A DNA stretch of 64,000 nt from Bactericera cockerelli (taxonomy: Eukaryota; Arthropoda; Insecta; Hemiptera; Triozidae), in contig JAMCCL010000015.1 in NCBI GenBank assembly GCA_024516035.1, forward strand, positions 467,157 through 531,156, given 5' to 3'. Shown here in pieces: positions 42,969-55,200 of this stretch. Below the pieces are notes generated by a model that was not told the origin of the DNA, searched no databases, and was given only the letters and a program-made list of their open reading frames with translations. Positions within the stretch are counted from its first letter, which is position 1; each line of letters opens with the position of its first letter. Made by a program: the position numbers and the translations under genes.

Positions 42969-45900
42969 GTAAGCTTTTGACTATAACATACTTGAAACGC
43001 TAAATATAGAAAATATCTTCATTCCCATAACTCAGTATTGTTGCTATTCCTGGCTAATCTCAGTAGCTAACAAGTTACCGTGGCCGAGGCTTGCACGCAG
43101 GGTGTCCTAGGATCGAGTCCCAACCGGGTAGAAAATTTTCTACTCTGCACTTTGGCTGTCTGAGATCCACTCATATCTCGCGAGAAAAATGAGTAGTTAC
43201 TTGTATGAGTAACAAGCAGTCGTGAAATTTACATCACAACGAAACAACATGTAGAAATAGACAAGGAAAGTCTCGTAAATCTCAAAGATTTGAGGACAAA
43301 CACTTTTTTATAATAAACAAAACACGATAGCTGATCCCATAAAATTTGAAGAATATTACAATGCAGGAAAGAAAAAAGAAAAACAATACACTGCCAATTA
43401 TTACTTCCTCGTGATGAGTTCACATTCTATACACATGCCAATTTTGAGATTTTATACGAAATTTCTGAAAACTCCGAAATTCCTTAACCGATAATATATT
43501 TTACGGAAGTAATAAGGATATCTTAGGGCCAAATTATAAAACAAGATTAGAGTTATGCTAAATAACTTAAATCGGGCTACAGTGCGCTGTGATTGGTTGA
43601 AACTCCGACTTGAGATCGAGTCTGGTGGTAGGATCACATGATATGGCAGAGCGACATATAATATGGCAATTTCCTTCGCCATACCGTGTGATCGGTCTTT
43701 ATTAACTTGAATATAGAAATATTTGGGCTTGTGGCGTCAAATTTTTTGTATGGTGCCATAGACGTAAGGCAGGTTCTATGGTACTCGACTACTCGTGTGA
43801 GTGTTTCATCACATGTTCATAACACACCTGGTCTACAAATTTGAAGTTCTATAGTTTAACTTTAATTATGTTTCATAATGTGGCCCACGAGCCATTTTGC
43901 ATAGTTGTTTGATGCTATTCTATTCGAACGGAAATAAAATAAAATTACCGAAAACGAACCAATCAGAAATGAACAATTTATTTGAGAAATAGTTAAATCA
44001 ATAAATACATAGTTGGAAGACTGTAGTAAAAAATCTGGTGTGAAAACACACGACTTTCTTTATCCCCCGAAAATAAGACGAATTCCGCGAATGGTGACTA
44101 AATATGCCTAATTCGTAATCAGCACCTCCAAATCATCGGATTTGATATGTCACAACCCCTATCTAGAATGAATAGTAAAAAAGTTAGTCAGAGCGGGTCC
44201 CCCCGAAAATACCGGTAAATTGGGGCCAAGGTCCAAAAAGTTCAAGCTATCAAAAAAATGATCAGAGGAGACCCCTATTATTTTTTTATTGTAAGAAAAA
44301 GTTGTGCTTATAATTTTTTTCTTGTCTCTTATAGTTTATCCAGAATCGCCAAACGGCGCGGCGGTAGGTGCCGGCATCGATTTTATCGAAAAGTTCCTTG
44401 TCGCGTCCTTTTCGCTCTTACCGTTCTTGAGATAACTTGTTTATAGACTCTCCATTACTTTTCTTTACACACTCTCCATTACTTTTCTTTCTATAGGATA
44501 AGGAAAGTAAAAAAGTGTATTGCCTAAGTCAGGCTACTCAAGATAAACCTACTCCTCTAGATAAAAACGATACATTGCGAAAGTCAGTACCTAATCGAAT
44601 TTATATTTTTCATACGAGGCGTAACGTAAACAAATGAGCACTATTTATTGCAACACATAGTCTGCCTTAACACATTCGTCAACCTTGTGGCCTAAATTAC
44701 CACATTGTGCCCTGAGACTTGAGTAGGGTTATTGCACACAAAAAATTAAGCTGTCTGTTCAAGTGTTCAATATAATCTATGCTTTTCGACTATGATTGTA
44801 TTGTCCGAGATAAGCAAAAGCGAGACTTGTAAAAAGTACCAGAACATGCACCTAAACTCTGAAACTTTCTCAGCTTGGTCATCTTTGAAAATCATTTCAC
44901 TACATTTCAAAATCAACATTACAAAAGAAATATTTCTTCCAGTCCACCATTCTGTGGCAGACTGCCTAGCATGTTGACCGTATTGCCTCTCTCGATGGCT
45001 ATCGACAATTTTTGTCGAAGATAGAATTTAGCCATCTTGTTTCCGGAAAGTGCCACCAGCTTTGTAAAATACTTTGTGAAATAAAATGAAATATCTAGGA
45101 TTTAATTATAAAATAAGATGACAACAAAAATACTTTACTTTCTGTGTCCATGTATGTGCTGATGTTGGAAGGATTGATATGGGTGAACCCTATGGACACC
45201 CAAAACCAGTATTGTGGGATCCTTACGTGTCCAGTGTGTAGTGTAGGCGGCTCCGATTTTTTTTCAAAAGTTTCGTGCTGCGTCCTCAATATATCTTTGT
45301 ATTTCAAGTCGCTAGCTTTTGCCGTTCTTGAGATATTTTGTTGACAGACATACCAATGACTGAAACTTTGGATTTAAGGTCTAGGACCCTGAAACCTGTA
45401 TTGCCACTGAAAACAGACTATCGAAAATTTTGGGTGATTTCATTACTTTCCTTTCTATAGGACAAGGAAAGTAAAAATTACTGATTCCAACAGGTTAAAG
45501 TCCCTGAATGCAAATAAAACAAACACATATCTAGGCCATCTGTTCTAAATCAAAACATTTCGCACAGAACTTTGTTGCTTAATTTTATTCAACTTGTGTA
45601 AACACTTCTTTCTACATTAGGACCAAACGTATTTATTGTTATAAATTGACAACACATTTGCTTACTGTACAATAAAAACTACAAAAAAGGTTTTTATTAA
45701 CATCACAATTCTTATAATAAAAAAAAACTCCACGAGAGAAAAACTACGTCTGGAAAAAAGCAGAAAAAAAAAGGACTCCTCTTAGAACAAAGAGAACCGC
45801 TCTTTTTACAAAAACAAAAGAACAACGAGCTCAAAAGTATTACCACCGTAAGGTGCTGCCATCAGTGACTATTCTTATAACTATCAAGGAGGTTCCACCC

Positions 45901-46240
45901 CAGTGGAATTGCAGTGGTGGTTATTTAAATTTTGTTAGTATTACCAACACTTCCCCTAAAATTTTAATAACCCTCCGACACTGATAAAAAATGAAAAAAT
46001 AAATAAATTTATCATAAATACTTCCCCTGATAATTAATACCCTCCTGCACTGGTATAAAAAAAATGTTTACTTCAATTGCCATAAAAAATATTTTCCTAT
46101 CATAAATACTTCCCCTGATAATTAATACCCTCCTGCACTGGTATAAAAAAAATGTTTACTTCAATTTCCATAAAAAAATATTTTCCTTATTAAGAGATAC
46201 ATATGTAACTACTTGACATAAAATGAAAATTAAAACCTTC

Positions 46241-46280
<40 letters not shown>

Positions 46281-49200
46281 ATGAAAAAAAAATTACTGTC
46301 AAGTATCTTCTAAGGTAATTGCACTTACAAACTAATTAATTACCCCCTTATTTTTAAATAGGAAAAATACAAATTGTAACTATTAATTATTATTATTAGT
46401 TTCTACTATTACAATCTTAATAATAATTAATTAAAAATCTCACATATCAGCTGATAATCTACAAATTCAGCACACAAGTACTACTTAACAGTTACAAATG
46501 ACATCGTAAATTTCAAGAAAAAATATTAAAAATGTACTTAATTAATGGACATTAAAAAATACAAGAATAATGTTCATATCCAATAAAATAATTTCACCAA
46601 AAATTACAATAATCCTAGTAGTTTTACTATTTCTTTTGTTTTAGGACCAGGTAAATTCTTAGTAAAAATATCAGCAATATTATTAGAAGATGGTACATAT
46701 TTATACAAGATAAACCCATCTTTTACTTGTTCTTTGCAGATGTGGTACTGTAAATCTAAATGTTTTGTTCTTTCTGTCAACAAATCATGTTTACTCAAAG
46801 TAATAGCACCCATATTGTCAGCATAAATAGTGGTAGGTTTAGGTATAAACTTATCTTGGAGCATTTCTGTAAACTAATTTCTTAACCACTTAAGTTCTAA
46901 TGCGGCCTCTGCCATAGACATGTACTCAGCAGCTACAGTACTTCTAGCAATGGTACTTTGCTTCATACTTTTCCAAATGATAGCTGCACCAGCTAAAAAA
47001 ATAACAATACCACTTATTGACCTGCGCTCTTCAACACAACCAGAACCACCCCAGTCTGCATCACAGTAAACTTCTACTGGTTTTCCTGTCTTCTGATATA
47101 CAAGTTTTAACTCTTTAGTACCATTTATATATCTAAGTAAATGTTTTACAGATCTCCAGTTACTTTCTGTGGGACATTGGTTATTCTGACTAACTTTATG
47201 TACAGCATAGGATAAATCAGGTCTAGTATTATTTGACACATACAAAATACTACCTACAGCACTCCTATACATAGTAGAATCAACTTTCTCATCATTATTT
47301 GATTCACAAGTTTTTGACATAGGCAATGGTGATGTACAGGCTTTACTGTCCTGTAAACCAAATTCACACAGAATTTTATTAATGAAATTTGCCTGAGAAA
47401 GTGAAACTTTACCATCATGTTGTTCAATTTGAAAAGATAACAAATTCTTAGCACTTCCAAGATCTCTTATGTTAAGAATAGAGCTTAATTCAGATTTAAA
47501 ACTAATAACATTTTCCTTAATTCCTATTACTAGCAAGTCATCTACATATAAACCAACAATTAAATCAGGTTTTACAAAAACACAGGGATCACTAATACAT
47601 TGTTTGAATCCTAACTGAATCAATACTTTAGTAACACAAGAATTCCAGTCTTTGCTGGCATTGGGTAGGCCATAAATACTCTTCTTGAGTTTACATACAT
47701 AGCCATGTCTACCTTTTCCCTTCTCTACATATAACTCGGGTTGTTCCATGTACGTTTCAACACTGATGGGACTATTGAGATATGCACTAGTCACATCTAC
47801 ATGGTCAATGACCCAATCATTTTCTACAGCAACAGCAATAAGAATTCTAACAGTTCTTCTCTTCATTACAGGACTAAAAGTACTCTCCCAGTCAAAACCC
47901 ATTGATTTCTTAAAACCTTGAGCAACTAGTCTAGCTTTAAATCTCTCAACATTACCAAATTCATCATTTTTGATCTTAAAAACCCACTTAGACCCTACTA
48001 CTTGTTTGTCTTTTGGTCTCTCAACAATCTCCCAAACATCATTGTCTACCATGTTACCAATTTCAAGATCCATTGCTTCTTTCCATTTGTCCTTGTCCTT
48101 TGAATTGATAGCTTCCTGACACGTCTTTGGTTCATAAGATAACACAAAATTTTCAGCATTGTCCTTGTCCTTGAAATAATCACATTCTGCTCCTGCCACT
48201 GCACAACAACCCTCTGAACACGTTTTGACACTCCTCACTCTCTTTGATCTCCGCAACACTGGTTGACTGCTTGTCTCTTCAGCATGATCAACAATTTGAT
48301 CAACACATTGATCATTTTGCACTTCCACCAACACAGCAGGAACATCTTCATTGTGCATAGGATTTGCCAACTCCTCCATCAACTCATCTACAGGAACTTC
48401 ATTGTTGTCAAACAGTACAGATTGTGCTAACATGTCGGAAATAAAGTCTTCTTGAATGATACACAACTTTACGTCATCAGGTTTCTTTTGTTTGAAAGGA
48501 AATACACTTTCATTGAATACAACATCACGTCTTATGATAATGCATTGACGTTCTTCACTCCAGAGTCTGTATCCATCCTTGGTATCTTCTGCATAACCTA
48601 TTAGTATGCATTCTTCTACTTTGGAATCAAGTTTGCCACTACTTGTCTTCTTGGCAAATGCTTTACATCCATACACCTTCATTCTACTCATGTCTTCTTT
48701 TGTCAACTTTTTATTCGTCCACAACTCATACGGAATTCGATTATCAATAGCGGATGATGGACATCTGTTTCTAATGTATGCAGCTGCCATCACTGCTTCC
48801 GCCCAAAATTTCTTAGAAACTCCAGATTGTACTAGCATACAACGCACCATCTCCATCAGTGTTCTATTGCTCCGTTCAGCTACTCCATTTTGCTGAGGAC
48901 AATAAGGTACAGTTTTGCGATGTGTTATGCCATGAGATTCCAAATGTGACTTGAAATCAGATCTGGTGTACTCCGTTCCATTATCTGACTGTAACGCCTT
49001 GATTTTAGTGTCAAGTTGGTTCTCAACCAATTTTTGATAATTCACAAATTCACTAAATGCATCAGATTTTGACTCCAGACATTTCACAGTTATGAATCTT
49101 GAATAGTCATCAATAAATGTCATAATGTAATGAGAACCTCCAAGAGAAGCAGGGGTAAACTTTCCCATTAAGTCACTGTGTATGATTTGCAACAGTGCAC

Positions 49201-52200
49201 TAGACTTATGTTCACTTTGTTTAGGAAAACTTATTTTACTAAACTTCCCCTGTACACAAACTTCACAAACAAGTTTATCTTCATCCTTCATTTCAAGTAC
49301 TGGCAATTTCCTCATTGCATCTTGATGCAAGTGGCCTAGTCTTTCATGCCATATCATATTTGAAACAGTTTTGCAAGCTGCTCCATTTTGTGATTTACTT
49401 TCAAAAATATGTGAAATTTTTTGATAGTATTCACAATATATACTCGATCCTTCTTTAAAGCTTTGAAAATTAGTTCATCTGACTGCAATACCACTGCTTT
49501 GTTGTCCATGAACACTGCACTTAAACCTTTATCAGTCAACTTTGACACAGATATGAGACCACACTCCAGATCAGGTACATACAATGCATCACGCAATGTA
49601 ACGGTCAAACCACCATCTGACTCGGGTGTTTTTATCACTACTGATCCTTTACCAGCAATAAAGGCTGTATCTCCATTTCCCATTCTGATTGTTCCAGATA
49701 CATTTTTATCCAAACTAGAGAAATCATCAATGGATGGGCTCATGTGGTCAGTGCAACAAGAATCAAGAAACCACTCCTTTCTCTTCAATGTGCTTGTTTT
49801 ACCAACAGAACAAAAAGCTTTGGCTTTTTCAACTTGATCTTGTTCATCAATAGTACTCACTGCTGATTTGGCTAGTCTTGCATTCTTGAAATGTTGTTTA
49901 GTGGAACTAAACTGCACATTTGAGTTGTAATTTGGCCTCACAGGGCACTCTTTTGAAATATGACCTACCTCTCCACAGGTGTAACACTTGTAAACTTTGT
50001 TATCACTTTTCTTCTTGCATTGAGAATAGTTTGGCTTCTGATTGTCACTCCTATCAGATTTGAAATTCTTGACATTTCTGGTAGATAGTGCTATGGATTC
50101 TGAATCCATTCTTGATTGTCGTTTCTCCTCTACAAGCAGCTTTGACATGACACTGTCAAGCTTCAGATTTTCCACATACTCCATGGAACGAATAAAGATT
50201 TCAAAATTGTCTCTTGGCAATCCACGCAACAGATACAAACACAACGTATGGTCACCAAGGTTGATGCCACATCTTTTTATCTTACGATTCAAATCCAACA
50301 GCTTAGAAATGTAGTTTGACATGTTCATGTTACCTTTCTTCAATGTAGATAAATCCTCTAGAAATTCAATTTGTTGTAGCAAACCAAATTCTTGATTTAA
50401 CGTCTCCAATGTAAGCCATGCTTTTTCAGCTGTTTTGAATTCTCCAATGTAATCTATGTGTTTGTCACTCACACTCAACAAAATCAAAGACAACGCTCTG
50501 GCGTTCTTCTTACGTTCTCCAGCAGTAAGAGTTTCAAATAGCTCCTCTCCTCCATAACCAGGTTCAATTGCCTCCAGACAGTCCTTCTGCTCCAGTAAGG
50601 CTTTGGCCTTGATGTGCCATGCAAAATAGTTGTCATCAGTCAGCTTCAGACCTTTCTCCATTTGTTCTGAGGAAGCCATAACTCCTTAGCTTTCACACAG
50701 ACCACAGGTACTCCTTCTGCTAACAACTCCTTGATGAACAAAGCATGAACAGAACCAACTCCTGATATTCTGATACTCACTTGTTCCTCCTCTCAGAGTG
50801 TAGTAGCTCTGGGCCCATAACCTGTTATAAATTGACAACACATTTGCTTACTGTACAATAAAAACTACAAAAAAGGTTTTTATTAACATCACAATTCTTA
50901 TAATAAAAAAAACTCCACGAGAGAAAAACTACGTCTGGAAAAAAGCAGAAAAAAAAAGGACTCCTCTTAGAACAAAGAGAACCGCTCTTTTTACAAAAAC
51001 AAAAGAACAACGAGCTCAAAAGTATTACCACCGTAAGGTGCTGCCATCAGTGACTATTCTTATAACTATCAAGGAGGTTCCACCCCAGTGGAATTGCAGT
51101 GGTGGTTATTTAAATTTTGTTAGTATTACCAACATTTATAACCTTATTTACATCAATCTTTACTATCGGACATTAATGTTTACATGTGCAATTGTACATA
51201 GTACAGGAACATGTGTATACAAACATAGAAGTTCATCATTTAAGATTTTTACATAAATTGAGTTTTTTACAACTTTCTATTTGAAGTTTGAACGTAAAAT
51301 TCTATCGATACTTCTGAAGAACTTGTTAATGCGAGAACCACAAGTCGGTGTGAGCTGAAATCTTGCATGGTTACCAATGACAAGCTCACGGAGGTTCTGT
51401 GCACTCAAAAAGTCCATTTTTCAAAAGTTGAGCTTTTAAATGAGCTTTTTTAAATACTGGCATATCTCGAAAAGTACAAGTCCCATCGAGCTGAAATTTA
51501 TTATGGTTCCTGATGATGATGATTCGAGTTGCAATTTTGGTAAAAAATTAGTAGCGAAAGTTTGAGTAGTTGTGGCATTACCAAAGTGATTTACACGAAT
51601 ATGATAACTACTAACATATTTTGATTTACTAAGAATTATCGAAAATCTTGAAATTGGGTACAATAATTTTCTTTTATCATAGTCCGGGATAGCTTGGGAA
51701 GTTTGATTTTTACCCATTCAAACATTCATATTATACAGCCTTATACAAGTAGTTGTTTATCAGCCTCCGTGGCGTAATGGTTGTGGCTACTGCCCGTAGT
51801 CCAGAGTTCCCGAGTTCAACTCCCGGCTGGGGCAGACTTTTCGAAGAAAATTCTGTTCCATCCAAACACGTGAGGCTGGCATTTCCGGCCCTACCCAGGC
51901 TGGGTGAGGTTAATGTGGGTAGCTGGTACGATTCCCAGCGAATGGAGTGTAACCCCCGTCCTAATCCAGGACGTTAAATCCAATAGAATCGTTGGCGTTA
52001 GGAAGGGCATCCAGCCGTAAAAAATGTGCCAAAACCAATCAACTTCAACCATGAGGTTGAACAACGTCAACCCTGCTTGAGCGGATAAGACAGAGTAAAA
52101 GAAGAAGAAGAAGATACAAGTAGTTGTTTGTGTTGGTGTAATTATGCGCTGTCTAGAATACTAGACTAGCGCCGTAACCACTCAACCTTTTCACAAACCT

Positions 52201-55200
52201 AGTTTTTTTTTTTTCGTCATTGGTCAACCTCTTCCTAATGGTTGAGGGGTTGAAGTTCTTGGAATAGTTCCACAGTTCACTTCTGGATGCCTTCCTAACT
52301 CCAAACCAGGAAGGGCGACAACGACTTGTGTTTTATGTTTTGTCCCGACCCTGCTGATTCTCTGTCTGTTTAACTTTACCCCTCTGTTCCCCAGCGAATT
52401 AACTAATTCCACCATAAATACACGTGTTAAAAACCTACCTCCCTTAGAAAGACAATGCATGCAGAATCTTCTAATAACATGACTTCATGTGTTACATTTC
52501 ACGACAGTTGAATCTTTCAGGACAATACCTACCTTCTTATTTTCTAATAAAATGGTAATGCAACGACAATTTTATTTACAGTATTATGGTTCCTATTCTA
52601 ATATTTGTTGTTTTTTGCTGTTTTCCAGGACAAAATCCGTCTCCTCCAAGAAGACTTAGAATCAGAGAGAGAACTGAGACAAAGGGTAAGTTAACTTGTG
52701 CTATGACATTATTGTTCACAAAAGCATTATATGTTTTTTTATGGCTTTAACGCTAGGATCTGGGTATTACAAAGGCAATCTTCAATAGTTTTAGCTGGTG
52801 ATCTATTAAGTCTAGTTGAGAAATCGACTGATTGGTTAGTGAGAAATCTATTGGTTAGTGCTAATTGGGTTCATGATTCAGCGGCAGTTTTGCAACATTA
52901 TTTAATTATGTTAATTCGAGCTCCGTGAATAATTATTGTTCAAAAATGAAGAAAAATAAAAATAAACGCGAACAAGATTCTATTTAGATTTAAATTTGGT
53001 CTGATCATTAATCAAGATTTATATTTTCAACTTTACAACGATTTTTTTTTCTCGTAGATTACTCAATCAATATTGAGGAGACCATTAAGTCTCACTAAAC
53101 AAGTAAACAATCTGGCGTAGAAATAGATTTTTATTGGAGAGTAAAGCTCATGCCGAAAAGACATGAACCACCCGGCTGTCTTCCCCAACTAATACCGGAT
53201 GCTTCTCACCAATGCTAAACCAATACCACTGTGGGACAGTTTATTGGAAATATTGGAAACAATACTGGAAAAAAATTGAAAAATAAAATATACACACATG
53301 TCCTAACTGAAGAGCGAGGTTATTGCCTTTGGCAATCTCTTTCACCAACATTTATAAAGAGTAAGGACACACCACAAGCCATCTGGAGGTCATAAAATGT
53401 GAATAGATAAAAGAATTGTTCCAGATAGCTTTCTCACTCTCATAATCCTCTAATCTCTTTTGCAACTGCACTCTAAATTCGGGGTTTGCTGCACAAAATA
53501 TCCATGTAAAAAAAACATTACATTTTAAAGGTGGTGGTGCTGGCGTAATGGACCCCTCTGATTGGGTTATTTTAACGAAATTTGACAGTTGAAAAGGAGA
53601 TTTGGGGAATTCGAGAGTAGATTGCTTTCTGGAATGATGGCATGGTGTTCTAACAAGATAACTTGACCCCTTGGAAGATAACTATCACTACTTTTATATG
53701 ATAAAACTCTTGTTGTGTCTTGTAAATTATCCCTGTTTTTAACGATGGTCTTTGTGTATAAACTGCAGTATAAATAAAGTAAGATGAGATAATAATGATT
53801 TATTTGCGATAAGTTAATTTTTTTTACAAAGTGTATGAATAAAGCATTTGTAATTGTAATAATATGAAATGGTGGTGTATTGTTAGTTAAGGCGCTAGTC
53901 AGGTAATTCAGGTAGCGTAGGGATCCGTTGATTCAAATCCCCACCCAATGCATGAATTTTTCCTCATTCATTTGAGTGTATGACCACAAAATAATAAGAC
54001 TATGAGGGTTAGGTGGTAGAAAATGCTTTGATCATTAACCTCGCCTGGTGGTTACCTTCCACTAAAGAGTATTATTATTTTTAAATGATGCACTAATACT
54101 ACCTATAAAATTAACTGTGCTTTGATTCCAGATCGAAAGAGAGAAGGCTGACCTCAGTGTGCAAGTGATTGGCCTGCAGGAGAGATTAGAAGAAGCCGAG
54201 GGTGGTGCCGAAAGTCAGGTAAGAATTAAACTTGAATTGTCAACACCAAAAAGTGTCTACCACCTCGATATTTACTGAGGCTGTGTCATGTGTTTCAAGA
54301 CAAAAGATTTTTTTCCAATTTACAAATAACACGCCAGTCGCAATTTAAATACACTTTTTGGTAGTTGTTGATTCTGAGACTACTGACTATTGAAAATCCA
54401 ACCTCTAAACACTCTAAACAGTGCCCTCTACTGTTTTAAATAAGTTGATAACAATAATTCCGTGAGGTACAGTACAGAACACGAGATGTAGCATTGTGCA
54501 TGATCTTTGGATGCGCAGTGCACGATTTTATCAAAATGCGGCTTGAGATTTCAATGTAAAGAGTGTGATCAGTATTTTTGAGTTGTAGAAAACCAGTTTG
54601 AACCTAGCACTGCCGCATTTTTCTCCTTCATTTGTATCCTAACTCGACGTGAGAAGTGAGTTTCATACGCCATCCTAAACTCCTTACCTAGGATTTTATT
54701 ATTATTATTATCTGACCTGGTTGCAGGGTTTTCAGTGAAACCCTTACAATTAACACTGTGACCTAATTAGATCTATTGTGACTGTGACCAGTTGATTCTA
54801 TTTGGTTTTAACGTCCTGATAGAGATAGATAATCAGGACGGGGGTTCGTTGGGAATCGTACCAGCTACCCACATTTACCTTTTCCATCAAGAGGTTTCTA
54901 TCAACCAGTTGAGAGGTGCACCAGCCACATTAACCCGAAGCACCCTTAATTGGGTGGGTAATCCAAACATCAGGATAGTATGCGCAGTAGTTATCTGACT
55001 GGGTGTAGGGTTACTCCATACAATTAACAATGCAAAATAATAATAAATACCCGGTGTACGGAAGTATATTTACGGGAATAGCCCTATTTACAATGTCAAC
55101 AGTAAAAATGTCAATAAATACAAAGATATTGTGATAAGAACCCCTAGTTGAGCAGTAGTTAAATTATAAATTGTTGTTCTAGTGGGAGATCAACAAGCGA

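Larger units (their letters stand above)
45637..51134 (-). mobile_element. Copia-type LTR retrotransposon, nearly intact, antisense in paramyosin intron 1
   Basis: 5498 bp with LTRs 45637-45949 and 50823-51134, flanked by the 5-bp duplication TTTAT (45632-45636 and 51135-51139). The LTRs differ by one A in a homopolymer as far as I can see, so insertion is recent. Order on the minus strand: 5' LTR, primer site, gag with protease, integrase, reverse transcriptase, RNase H, polypurine tract, 3' LTR. Integrase before RT defines the Copia type. The coding region has one frameshift and one in-frame stop. Described as found; no intact version is given. Confidence 0.97.

Noticed and set aside
52731..52928. 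A 65-codon gene in paramyosin intron 2
   Set aside because: No recognisable domain, no splice context and no similarity to paramyosin.
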